Of a stretch of 64,000 bases of DNA, positions 56,233 through 64,000 are shown one piece after another. The position numbers and the translations under genes were made by a program. The notes beneath the pieces were generated by a model, which saw only the letters and a program-made list of their open reading frames with translations, was not told the DNA's origin and ran no database searches. Origin of the DNA: Oceanospirillum linum (GTDB lineage: Bacteria > Pseudomonadota > Gammaproteobacteria > Pseudomonadales > Halomonadaceae); the NCBI RefSeq assembly GCF_001995095.2, contig NZ_MTSD02000003.1:372001-436000 (forward strand), given 5' to 3'. Each line of letters starts with the position of its first letter. Position 1 is the first letter of the stretch.

Positions 56233-56310
56233 ATCTGTACTTTTACTTTGACCCATGTCGCCGGAGCCGGGACTGTTGCGGCCACCTGACAACCCGGTCA
56301 AAGCTTTAAA

Positions 56311-56361
56311 TGAAAATAATTCTCAAAAAGACTTTACAGCGCAGATGATAACGAATATCAT
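56311..56361 (+). promoter_or_regulatory. Promoter of small RNA 2 with two Fur boxes
   Basis: TTTACA (56333-56338), 17-base spacer, TATCAT (56356-56361), with Fur-like sites at 56311-56325 and 56346-56360. Both Fur boxes are identical in sequence to those of copy 1, while two of the spacer bases between them have changed. Confidence 0.8.
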
Positions 56362-56367
56362 TTACCC

Positions 56368-56507
56368 AAGCTTAAGGATTCGCCAAATCACTAAGCCGAT
56401 TTAAACCACGTTTTAACAGGTTCAGGTTCCCGTTGTTACTGGTTTATCTCCTCATCAAGCTAATCACGGTCTCGCCCGGAGGACTCCCATCCCCGGGCAT
56501 TTTTTTT
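56368..56507 (+). ncRNA. Fur-controlled small RNA, copy 2
   Basis: The second predicted transcript, about 140 bases, with a body identical to copy 1. Its terminator keeps the GCCCGG/CCGGGC stem base (56474-56479 with 56493-56498), though the inner stem has changed on both arms and the T run is one longer. Keeping the hairpin despite changes on both sides suggests both units are functional. Confidence 0.75.
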
Positions 56508-56579
56508 ATCTGCACTATAACCATGCTGAGCACCATAAGAAATGTGGCCGCGGCTGTACCGAAAGATATCCATAAGACA

Positions 56580-56615
56580 TAAAAAAACAGCCGCATCAAG
56601 ATGATAACGGCTGCC
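56580..56615 (-). terminator. Terminator of the DEAD-box helicase gene
   Basis: On the minus strand CAGCCG and CGGCTG pair across a 14-base loop, followed by TTTTTTT, about 30 bases beyond the helicase stop. Confidence 0.75.
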
Positions 56616-56643
56616 TTCTTTTATATATTCCGGTTTTCAGTGC

Positions 56644-58024
56644 TTAATCTTCTTCTGGCTTAAAATCCGTGCTTGTGCGCTTGCGGATCATGCCAAAGCC
56701 AACACTTTTACGTTCAACAGGAGCGACACGTTTTTTCACGCTCCCATCGGCAGATTTCTTCTGTTGGCGTTTCTGAGCTTTCTTCTCCTGCCCTTTTTTC
56801 TTTTCTTTCAGGGCTTTCTTTTCAGCAGCCGTTTTAGGCTTTTTCTTACCAACCGTTTTACCATTAGCACGCACATCTTTCGGGCCTTTGTATTTGCCTT
56901 CCAGACCTTTAACTTTAACTTCTTCAAAGCGAACCTGAATGTAACGCTCAATGGCAGCCTTCAGATTCCACTCATAAGAAGTGACCATAGAAACCGCCGT
57001 GCCGGTTTCACCCGCACGGCCGGTTCGGCCAATACGGTGGACATAATCGTCACCCTTGCGCGCCATATCGTAATTGATAACCAGCCCGATACCGGAAATA
57101 TCCAAACCACGGGCGGCGACATCTGTCGCGACCAACACATCGATATGCCCACGGCGCATCAGATTCATCACATGATTACGCTGGTCCTGTGTCAACTCTC
57201 CATGCAGAACACCAGCACGCAGATCTTTATAGCGCAGAAAACCGCCCAACCGGTCAGCATCAACTCGCTTATTCACAAAGACCAGGGCTTTTTCATACTC
57301 ACGGTCCTGCAGCAGTCGCACCGCCATGGCATCTTTGTGTTTTACACCATCGGCCAGAAGATATTGCTGGGTAATATTCTCATGCTGGTCACGTACCGTA
57401 TTAACGATAACGGTTTCCGGTTCAGTCAGTACCCGGTCGGCAACATCACGAATACCTTTACGACTCAGGGTTGCGGAAAACAGCATGGTTTGCCGTTCTT
57501 TACGGCAAAAGTCGACAATTTTCAGCACCTCTTCGCTCAACCCCATATCTAACATGCGGTCCGCTTCATCAAGAATCAGGTATTCCAGATCATTCAGATC
57601 CAGTGAATCCTTTTCAAGATGCTCCAGGATGCGGCCTGGCGTAGCGATAATAATTTCCGGGTTTTTACGCAGCATGGCACGCTGAAACTTGAATGTCTCA
57701 CCGCCAATAATCCAGGTTGCCTTGACATGAGTGAAGGCTGACAGCTCAGTAAAATGCTTATAAATCTGACGCACCAACTCACGGGTTGGCGCCAGAATCA
57801 GTGCTCTTGCACCAGAATTAGGGGCTGCGTTTTCCAGAAACTGATGCAACATCGGCAATAAAAATGCTGCTGTTTTACCGCTACCGGTTTCTGCACTGAC
57901 CAACAGATCTTTTTTTTGTCATCGCCGCGGGGATCGCTTTCGACTGAACCGGAGTCGGTTCAGTAAATGACATTTTTTCCAGCGCCTTCATCAGACGTTC
58001 ATGCAGGGAAAGCTCGGTAAACAA
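56644..58024 (-). pseudogene. DEAD-box RNA helicase, frameshifted near the N-terminus
   Basis: An SrmB/RhlE-like helicase. The long frame (56644-57903) covers Walker A AETGSGKT, PTREL, DEAD, SAT, and the helicase-C motifs ARGLDISG and HRIGRTGRAG, plus a Lys-rich C-terminus. The missing N-terminus with the Q motif (FTEPTPVQSKAIPAAM) lies upstream in another frame from a TTG at 58024 with GAGG eight bases before it. The frames meet at a run of eight A on the coding strand (57910-57917); seven would give a continuous protein (ATMTKKDLL-type junction). It is either a true frameshift, slippage-dependent expression or a sequence error. Confidence 0.85.
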
Positions 58025-58502
58025 AGATTACACCTCAAAAATACTTTCAGAATCAAAGCGTTAGATCGCACAAAAACGGATCAGTATTCCGGTGAAGTTT
58101 TAACGCTTTTGATAGGAGATCAGAAGCCCGATGAAACTCGGACTCTGTTAATTACTACTTATTTCAATTGCCGTGAAGCATAGCACAGCCATCGTCTCAG
58201 GCAGATAAAAAAACAGACCACATCCATATAAAAAGCAGACTTTGTTGACGAAATCTGTACCGCCGCAGATTTCGGCGGCCAAACATCCATGACGTAAATA
58301 CAGCCGATCCTGGCAGTTACCCCCGGAATCCGGATCAACCCCGCTCAAAGCCACGATTGACGGGAAGCACAGCTTACCCCATGATGACAGGCGTACTTAC
58401 GTCCTTAGGGTTTATCTAACTAATTGAAATAATTACATAAAATGTAATTACCCATAGAAAATACAGTACCGCCCTACCTAATAAGACTGAAATTCATAAT
58501 AA
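58025..58502. other. 478-base gap without a recognised gene
   Basis: Between the helicase start and the pilT stop I see no convincing ORF on either strand. It holds a CCGCCG/CGGCGG hairpin near 58260-58281 without a T run, and a perfect 9-bp inverted repeat TAATTACAT-AAA-ATGTAATTA at 58430-58450. The sequence TAATTACATAA recurs at the pilT stop (about 58500). The left part should contain the helicase promoter. Confidence 0.5.
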
Positions 58503-59540
58503 TTACATAAACAGGCTCGGATTAACGGCCATCCCGCGGGCAATTTCCTGTGAAATATGTCCCTCTGCCAGCATCAGTTTCAGGCACTGATCCATAGCCT
58601 GCATACCCTGACCAGCACTGGTCTGAATGACCGAGTTTATTTGAGCGATCTTATCTTCACGAATCAAGTTACGAATCGCGGGGTTCGCTATCATAATTTC
58701 ATGGGCAGCAACCCGACCACCACCCTCTTTTTTCAGCAGCACCTGAGATATCACACCCTGCAGGGACTCCGATAACATAGAGCGCACCATCGTTTTTTCC
58801 TGAGCCGGAAAAACATCAATGATGCGGTCAATCGTTTTTGCTGCTGAATGGGTATGCAGCGTACCAAACACCATATGCCCGGTTTCTGCAGCGGTCAGTG
58901 CCAGCCGAATCGTTTCCTGATCCCGCATCTCACCAACAAGGATAATATCCGGGTCTTCCCGCAGCGCAGAACGAAGTGCATCGCGGAAGGAGTGGGTATC
59001 CCGATGGACCTCACGTTGAGTAATCAGGCATTTTTTGCTTTCGTGGATAAATTCGATAGGGTCTTCAATGGTAAGTATATGCTGGCATTTACGGGCATTG
59101 ATGTAATCCAGCATAGCTGCAAGAGTAGTACTTTTACCGGAACCTGTCGGGCCGGTTACCAGAACCAGTCCCCGGGGCAGCATCGCCAGTCGCTGAAAAG
59201 TCTCACCCATACCCAGTTGTTCCATTGTCAGAACAGTACTGGGGATGGTGCGAAAAACCGCACCGGCACCCCGGTTATGATTGAACGCATTAACACGAAA
59301 ACGGGCGATACCGGGGACATCAAAGGAGAAATCGATCTCCAGAAATTCTTCGTAATCCCGGCGCTGCTTATCATCCATAATACTGTTCATCATCCGGTGT
59401 ACATCATTATGACTCAGAGCAGGAACACTGATGCGACGCATATCGCCATCGCTGCGTATCATGGGCGGCATGCCGGAGGAAAGGTGCAGGTCCGAGGCAC
59501 CTTGTTTTGCACTGAAAGCCAGCAGTTCGGTAATATCCAT
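58503..59540 (-). CDS. pilT: Type IV pilus retraction ATPase PilT
   Basis: PilT powers pilus retraction for twitching. The 345-residue protein begins MDITELLAFSAKQGASDLHL, the standard PilT start, so ATG 59540 is chosen over TTG 59546. Further motifs are Walker A GPTGSGKST, the Asp box IEDPIEF, Walker B DIILVGEMRD, the His box TGHMVFGTLHTHSAAKTIDR and the C-terminal AIRNLIRE motif needed for retraction. Divergent from yggS, as in Pseudomonas. No pilU follows it here. Confidence 0.96.
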   Translation of the reverse strand: MDITELLAFSAKQGASDLHLSSGMPPMIRSDGDMRRISVPALSHNDVHRMMNSIMDDKQRRDYEEFLEIDFSFDVPGIARFRVNAFNHNRGAGAVFRTIPSTVLTMEQLGMGETFQRLAMLPRGLVLVTGPTGSGKSTTLAAMLDYINARKCQHILTIEDPIEFIHESKKCLITQREVHRDTHSFRDALRSALREDPDIILVGEMRDQETIRLALTAAETGHMVFGTLHTHSAAKTIDRIIDVFPAQEKTMVRSMLSESLQGVISQVLLKKEGGGRVAAHEIMIANPAIRNLIREDKIAQINSVIQTSAGQGMQAMDQCLKLMLAEGHISQEIARGMAVNPSLFM

Positions 59541-59617
59541 GGCCAAAAAGATCCAAATGCGTGGGTTTGCTCTATATCCCCGTTATCATTCCAACCACCA
59601 CATGGGATACAGAATTC

Positions 59618-60322
59618 ATGACAGCTTCTCATATTGCCAGAAACCTCTCCGGGGTGCGCCAGCAGATCGACACCTATTGTGCGCAATATCAACGAAATAT
59701 TACTGACGTCACACTACTTGCCGTCAGTAAAACCAAGCCAGCTGAGCTGCTTCGGGCAGCCTATGATGCAGGGCAGCGGGATTTCGGTGAAAACTATCTG
59801 CAGGAATCCCTGGATAAGCAACAGGAGCTGGCAGACCTGGATATCAACTGGCACTTTATCGGCCCGATTCAGTCCAATAAAACCCGAGCCATTGCTGAAA
59901 ACTTCCAGTGGGTGCACAGTGTTGACCGTCTGAAAATTGCCCGCCGTTTAAGCGAGCAGCGCCCCACGGATCTGCCGCCTTTAAATATTTGCCTGCAGGT
60001 TAATATCAGTGCAGAAGAGAGCAAGTCCGGTATCACAGTCGAAAAACTGCCGGAGCTGGCCAGAGACGTTGCCACGCTGCCAAACCTGAACCTGAGGGGT
60101 TTGATGGCCATCCCGGCACCAGCTGACACTTTAGCAGCCCAACGGGAACCTTTAGCCGGGCTTCGTAGAGCAATGGAAGCGCTCAAAGCGGAACACCCTC
60201 AGCTGGACACCCTGTCTATGGGTATGAGCGGAGACCTTGAAGCGGCGATCGCTGAGGGCTCTACCATGGTGCGTATCGGCACGGCCATTTTTGGTGCCCG
60301 GGATTATTCCGGCCAATCTTAG
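59618..60322 (+). CDS. yggS: PLP homeostasis protein YggS
   Basis: A 234-residue single-domain PLP-binding barrel protein that keeps vitamin B6 pools balanced. The PLP lysine lies in LAVSKTKP, and FGENYLQES, WHFIGPIQSNK and LSMGMSGDLEAAI are family motifs. ATG 59618 gives the normal N-terminus; a frame from 59561 adds 19 unrelated residues. First gene of yggS-proC-yggT. Confidence 0.96.
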   Translation: MTASHIARNLSGVRQQIDTYCAQYQRNITDVTLLAVSKTKPAELLRAAYDAGQRDFGENYLQESLDKQQELADLDINWHFIGPIQSNKTRAIAENFQWVHSVDRLKIARRLSEQRPTDLPPLNICLQVNISAEESKSGITVEKLPELARDVATLPNLNLRGLMAIPAPADTLAAQREPLAGLRRAMEALKAEHPQLDTLSMGMSGDLEAAIAEGSTMVRIGTAIFGARDYSGQS

Positions 60323-60399
60323 GCCATTCAGGCAAGCCAGCTAAAAAACACCATCAACAATCCGCAATTGAAAGCGGAAAACAGATTCAGAGGTTCAAC

Positions 60400-61224
60400 A
60401 TGCAAGCAGTTAAACTCGCTTTTCTGGGGGCCGGCAACATGTCCGGCAGCATTATTGGCGGCCTGATCGCTAAGGGCGTGCCGACAGAAAACATTATTGC
60501 TACCCGCCGCTCTGAAGAGCGCTTGTCGGAGCTGAAATCCCAGTTCAGCATTATTACCAGTAGCGATAATAGTGATGCAGTTGCCAAAAGCGATGTGGTG
60601 ATTCTGGGGGTAAAACCCCAAATGATGCAGGAGCTGTGCAACGAGATTCGTGAACAGGTGCAGAAGAGTAAGCCTCTGATCGTGTCTGTGGCAGCAGGTC
60701 TGAAATCAGAAACCCTGGAGCGCTGGCTGGGCGGTGATGTTGCCGTGGTTAGAACGATGCCGAATACCCCTTCTCTTCTGGGTTGTGGTGCAACAGGCCT
60801 TTATGCCAACAGTAAAGTAACCGGAATTCAGCAGGGGCTGGCGGAAAAGCTGATGCAAGCGGTAGGTTTGGCACTTTGGGTCGAAGATGAAGCTCAGATG
60901 GACGCCGTCACTGCAGTTTCCGGCAGCGGCCCGGCATACTTCTTTCTGGCGATGGAGGCACTGCAAAAGGCCGGTGAAAACGTTGGCTTAAGTACCGAAG
61001 TTGCTGAGAAACTGGCCATTCAGACAGCCCTGGGTGCCGCCCGCATGGCATCTGAGAGCGAATATGATGCTGCAGAGCTGCGCCGTCGTGTTACCTCTCC
61101 CGGTGGTACCACGGAACAGGCACTGAACACCTTTAATGAAGGTGGCCTGACAGAGCTATACAGGAAAGCCGTACAAGCTGCGGCGAACCGCGGCCAGGAG
61201 CTGGCGGATCAGCTGGATAACTGA
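60400..61224 (+). CDS. proC: Pyrroline-5-carboxylate reductase
   Basis: ProC makes proline from pyrroline-5-carboxylate with NAD(P)H. The 274-residue protein starts with the Rossmann motif LAFLGAGNMSGSIIGGL; later motifs are VILGVKPQ, VRTMPNTPSLLGCG, VSGSGPAYFFLAMEAL and RRRVTSPGGTTEQAL, all standard. It follows yggS by 77 bases. Confidence 0.97.
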   Translation: MQAVKLAFLGAGNMSGSIIGGLIAKGVPTENIIATRRSEERLSELKSQFSIITSSDNSDAVAKSDVVILGVKPQMMQELCNEIREQVQKSKPLIVSVAAGLKSETLERWLGGDVAVVRTMPNTPSLLGCGATGLYANSKVTGIQQGLAEKLMQAVGLALWVEDEAQMDAVTAVSGSGPAYFFLAMEALQKAGENVGLSTEVAEKLAIQTALGAARMASESEYDAAELRRRVTSPGGTTEQALNTFNEGGLTELYRKAVQAAANRGQELADQLDN

Positions 61225-61392
61225 TCCCGAAACCACTCTGTACCGAGAAAAAGGTGGTTATTTCTCAGATTTAAGCTGGAAATAATCGCCTTTGCCTCCA
61301 TACAATAGAGCTATAAACGACTTAAAAGATCATACTGCCGCTTGAATCGGCTGCAGAAAAGACTCAAAACCCAGCTTTGGAGCACTCGCGCG

Positions 61393-61986
61393 ATGGGACA
61401 ATCTGTAGGTAATGCCGGCGTTTTTCTGGTCATGACCCTTATTAATTTATATCTCTTTATTATGATGCTGCGTTTTATTCTGCAGTTTTCACAGGCGGAT
61501 TTTTATAATCCTATTTCACAAGCTATTGCCAAGGCGACATCCCCTCTGGTGAACCCTCTACAAAAGGCACTAAAACCTGTTAAAGGTATCAGTATCGCAA
61601 CTCTGGTCGTTGCTTTTTTTGTAAAGTTAATCGGCATCGCATTAGTATTCCTGATTGCCGGTGAAGGGCTTCCACCCGTAATGAACCTGATACTGGGCTC
61701 TCTGACCGGCATCATCACAACCTTGCTGGATATCTACTTCTACGCCTTGATCGGTTCAATCATTCTGAGCTGGGCTGCTCCTCAAAGCAGTCATCCCGGT
61801 GCCATGCTGATCTACCAGATCACTGAACCTGTCATGACTCCTGTGCGCAATATACTTCCCTCTATGGGTGGGCTGGACCTGTCACCGATCTTTGTCTTTA
61901 TTGGTATCAATGTTATTGAAATCATGGTGATGGGAACTCTTGGACAGGCATCCGGTATGCCCCGCTACCTGATTGCGGGTCTTTAG
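61393..61986 (+). CDS. YggT family membrane protein
   Basis: A 197-residue inner-membrane protein with two YggT domains, each with a helix pair; LRFILQFSQADFYNPISQAIAKATSP and LIYQITEPVMTPVRNILPSMGGLDLSPI are the repeated hallmarks. The function is uncertain (linked to osmotic stress and cell division in other species). ATG 61393 has GGAG ten bases upstream and the usual N-terminus; a TTG at 61342 would add 17 residues. Last gene of the yggS-proC-yggT group. Confidence 0.92.
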   Translation: MGQSVGNAGVFLVMTLINLYLFIMMLRFILQFSQADFYNPISQAIAKATSPLVNPLQKALKPVKGISIATLVVAFFVKLIGIALVFLIAGEGLPPVMNLILGSLTGIITTLLDIYFYALIGSIILSWAAPQSSHPGAMLIYQITEPVMTPVRNILPSMGGLDLSPIFVFIGINVIEIMVMGTLGQASGMPRYLIAGL

Positions 61987-62002
61987 CCGTCGGCATCTCA
62001 CA

Positions 62003-62032
62003 AAAAAGGGTAGCTCTGACTGCCCTTTTTCT
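62003..62032 (+). terminator. Terminator of the yggS-proC-yggT group
   Basis: AAAAAGGG and CCCTTTTT pair across a 12-base loop with a T run, 17 bases after the yggT stop. Confidence 0.75.
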
Positions 62033-62276
62033 TTGTTAACCCGCCGACACCAAATCAAACTAAACAATGATAATCCATTATTTTTCTTACTGATAAAGCA
62101 CTGCCTTCTGCTACCGCAACTGTGTTACAGTGAACCTTTCCGTGGCTTGTGCCCCTGCACTTATGGACACCTGTTTCAACCGTTTAAATGGCGGCAACTG
62201 AAATTCTGTTGCAACCGTTGACCGCAGGGGAGGCTAAGCCGCCCGCAGACATCTTGATTGAGGAAGATCCTGGGAA
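62033..62276 (+). promoter_or_regulatory. metX leader region
   Basis: About 240 bases without a gene. A GCAAC/GTTGC hairpin (around 62194-62212) and a short GGC/GCC hairpin occur in the last 80 bases before metX. I looked for SAM or SAH riboswitch signatures and tandem MetJ boxes and could not establish any; one isolated AGACATCT lies at 62247-62254. Confidence 0.3.
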
Positions 62277-63461
62277 ATGCCTAATGCGATTCCTGAAGAT
62301 TCTGTCGGTATTGTCGAACCGCAGATTGCCCACTTCGACACCCCGCTGGAACTCACCTGTGGCCGTACACTCGACAGCTATCAACTTATTTACGAAACCT
62401 ACGGTACGCTTAACGCTGACCGCTCCAATGCGGTACTCATTTGCCATGCCCTGAGTGGCACACACCATGCGGCAGGCTATCACTCGGCAGATGATCGCAA
62501 ACCCGGCTGGTGGGATGCCTATATCGGCCCCGGCAAATGTATCGATACCAACCGCTTTTATGTCGTCTGCCTGAACAATCTGGGCGGCTGCAGTGGCTCT
62601 ACCGGCCCGACATCCATTGACCCGGCCACCGGCAAAACCTATGGCCCGGACTTCCCGGTGATGACAGTAACGGATTGGGTCAACAGTCAGATACGCCTGG
62701 GAGATTATCTGGGCATCCACACCTGGGCCGCTATTGTTGGCGGTAGTCTGGGCGGTATGCAGGCACTGCAATGGTCTATTAACTATCCGGACCGTATGCG
62801 CAACACGGTCGTCATTGCGGCAGCCCCGCGTCTATCGGCCCAGAACATCGCTTTCAATGAAGTGGCCCGCCAGGCGATCATGAGCGACCCGGAGTTCCAC
62901 GATGGCCGCTATGCTGATCACGGCACCATCCCACGCCACGGCTTACGCCTGGCCCGGATGGTGGGGCATATCACCTATCTGTCCGAACACTCCATGGGCG
63001 ATAAATTCGGTCGTGATCTACGTACCGATAAGATCAATTTTGGCTACGATGTTGAGTTTCAGGTGGAGAGTTACCTGCGCTATCAGGGCGATACGTTTTC
63101 AGAAAGTTTCGATGCCAACACCTATCTGTTAATGACCAAAGCTCTGGATTACTTTGACCCGGCGGCACGCTACGATGGCGACTTGTCTAAAGCTCTTGGA
63201 CAAGCAAAAAGTAACTTTCTGCTGGTTTCGTTCAGCACTGATTGGCGTTTTGCCCCATCCCGCTCCGAAGAGATCGTTGATGCACTGACTGAAGCCGGTC
63301 GCCATGTTAGTTATGCCTGTATCGAATCTCCCCACGGTCACGATGCATTTCTGATCCCCAACGAGCGCTATGAGGCTGTCTTCTCTGCCTTTATGGACCG
63401 TGCAGCCAATGAGGCAGAACAGCAAAAAGCCTGCGAAAAAGGGGAAACAGCATGCACCTGA
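62277..63461 (+). CDS. metX: Homoserine O-acyltransferase MetX
   Basis: MetX activates homoserine for methionine synthesis. The 394-residue alpha/beta-hydrolase protein has the catalytic Ser in GGSLGGMQ (S157), Asp in STDWRFAP and His in SPHGHDAFL, with the [10 protein letters not shown] oxyanion region. MetX proteins use acetyl- or succinyl-CoA and the family name does not settle which; Pseudomonas MetX prefers succinyl-CoA, whereas the MetY-type partner at 11789-13060 would suit acetyl. It overlaps metW by ten bases. Confidence 0.95.
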   Translation: MPNAIPEDSVGIVEPQIAHFDTPLELTCGRTLDSYQLIYETYGTLNADRSNAVLICHALSGTHHAAGYHSADDRKPGWWDAYIGPGKCIDTNRFYVVCLNNLGGCSGSTGPTSIDPATGKTYGPDFPVMTVTDWVNSQIRLGDYLGIHTWAAIVGGSLGGMQALQWSINYPDRMRNTVVIAAAPRLSAQNIAFNEVARQAIMSDPEFHDGRYADHGTIPRHGLRLARMVGHITYLSEHSMGDKFGRDLRTDKINFGYDVEFQVESYLRYQGDTFSESFDANTYLLMTKALDYFDPAARYDGDLSKALGQAKSNFLLVSFSTDWRFAPSRSEEIVDALTEAGRHVSYACIESPHGHDAFLIPNERYEAVFSAFMDRAANEAEQQKACEKGETACT

Positions 63462-64000
63462 CACGCCCTGATTTAGCCATTATTCAAAACTGGATTCAGC
63501 CTAAGAGCCGGGTACTCGATCTTGGCTGCGGCAGTGGTGAACTGCTGGACTTTCTGCAGCAAAAAAAACAGGTTTACGGCTATGGTCTTGAGATTGATGA
63601 CCAGAAGATCACCGAGTGTATCGCCAAAGGCGTTAACGTGATCGAGCAGAACCTTGATGCCGGTTTGAGCAACTTTAAAGACCAGAGCTACGATGTTGTG
63701 GTGATGACCCAAGCGCTACAGGCGATGAAACGCCCGGATCTGATGCTGGAAGAGATGTTGCGTGTCGGCAAGGAGTGTATCGTGACCTTTCCAAACTTCG
63801 CTTACTGGCGCTGCCGCTTCTATCTGGCGATAAAAGGAGAGATGCCGGTTTCCAAATCTCTGCCCCACACCTGGTACAACACGCCTAATATCCATCTGTC
63901 GACCTTTCGGGATTTTGAACAGCTGTGCAAAAGCCGCAATCTGCAGATTATCGACCGGGCTGTCGGTAACAGCGAACATGAAAGTCATTGGGCAACCCAA
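63452..64000 (+). CDS. metW: Methionine biosynthesis protein MetW (partial, cut by window edge)
   Basis: The first 183 codons are present, open to the window edge. The protein begins [20 protein letters not shown] and has the SAM-methyltransferase-like motif [15 protein letters not shown], followed by the MetW-typical [23 protein letters not shown] and [13 protein letters not shown]. MetW is needed for MetX activity in several bacteria. Start ATG lies inside the end of metX. Confidence 0.95.
   Translation, partial: MHLTRPDLAIIQNWIQPKSRVLDLGCGSGELLDFLQQKKQVYGYGLEIDDQKITECIAKGVNVIEQNLDAGLSNFKDQSYDVVVMTQALQAMKRPDLMLEEMLRVGKECIVTFPNFAYWRCRFYLAIKGEMPVSKSLPHTWYNTPNIHLSTFRDFEQLCKSRNLQIIDRAVGNSEHESHWATQ

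Larger units (their letters stand above)
56032..56241 (+). repeat. Direct repeat, copy 1 of the small RNA unit
   Basis: About 210 bases repeated at 56307-56516 (offset 275). Roughly eight differences are seen: two in the promoter spacer, one next to the start site and the rest in the terminator hairpin. The stretch 56092-56206 is identical in both copies. Confidence 0.95.
56307..56516 (+). repeat. Direct repeat, copy 2 of the small RNA unit
   Basis: Second copy of the 56032-56241 unit. The 65 bases between the copies (56242-56306) are unrelated and GC-richer. Confidence 0.95.

Noticed and set aside
58025..58502. c-di-GMP riboswitch or small gene in the pilT-helicase gap
   Set aside because: The conserved GEMM sequence blocks are missing, and the 68-codon minus-strand frame at 58148-58354 has no ribosome site or family-like features.
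62247..62254. MetJ box (AGACATCT) or SAM riboswitch ahead of metX
   Set aside because: Only one met box, whereas MetJ needs tandem boxes; no SAM riboswitch core could be matched.

Overview
The window reads as a chromosomal segment of a marine gammaproteobacterium of the Oceanospirillales/Pseudomonadales type. The evidence is gene order and gene content: a sodium-type stator pair (pomAB) beside xseB-ispA-dxs, a TRAP carrier, a cyanide-insensitive-type cytochrome bd, and several blocks in the order usual for Pseudomonas relatives (lptM-lysA-dapF-DUF484-xerC-HAD phosphatase; dsbA/cytochrome c4/engB; hemC-hemD-hemX-hemY; pilT/yggS-proC-yggT-metX-metW). Species assignment is an inference. No insertion sequence, integron, prophage or CRISPR array was seen.

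Layout. 1-2.3 kb: mutY, yggX and a duplicated tRNA-Phe/Gln/Thr cassette. 2.5-9.8 kb: flagellar stator genes, isoprenoid genes (ispA, dxs), ribA and hemE. 9.8-14.8 kb: a small coiled-coil membrane protein, an AhpD-like protein, a PagL-like lipid A deacylase, metY and radA. 14.8-21.8 kb: cytochrome bd oxidase genes (DUF2474, cioB, cioA, plus an unlisted 38-residue ORF) facing a sensor kinase/sigma-54 activator pair, with a near-consensus sigma-54 promoter between them. 21.9-25.3 kb: an ABC importer and an alkyltransferase-like protein. 25.3-35.8 kb: serA, an LPP20-type lipoprotein, a methyltransferase, an OlsF-like two-domain acyltransferase, a FabI-type reductase, a Cache-HAMP-degenerate-GGDEF protein, lpxL and ettA. 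35.8-38.1 kb: an AT-rich accessory patch with two DUF2971-like genes, one fused to a phosphatase domain and cut by an in-frame TAG. 38.2-49.2 kb: TRAP permease, dsbA, cytochrome c4, engB, and the xerC-dapF-lysA-lptM-argH block. 49.3-51.4 kb: a PtuA/PtuB (Septu-type) anti-phage pair lodged between argH and hemC. 51.5-56.5 kb: heme synthesis genes followed by two nearly identical small RNA units, each with its own Fur-box-covered promoter and intrinsic terminator. 56.6-64 kb: a DEAD-box helicase gene broken by one extra A in a run, pilT, yggS, proC, yggT, metX and the start of metW.

The most interesting items are: (1) the tandem Fur-controlled small RNAs at 56.03-56.52 kb, built like the PrrF1/PrrF2 pair of Pseudomonas and placed directly after heme synthesis genes; (2) the apparent sigma-54 control of a cyanide-insensitive oxidase by an adjacent two-component system, with a new small membrane ORF as first gene; (3) the phosphatase-DUF2971 fusion whose domain continues intact beyond an amber codon; (4) the PtuAB defence pair; (5) the one-base frameshift in the helicase. 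Methionine synthesis appears split: metX-metW at the right edge and a MetY-type sulfhydrylase 50 kb away.
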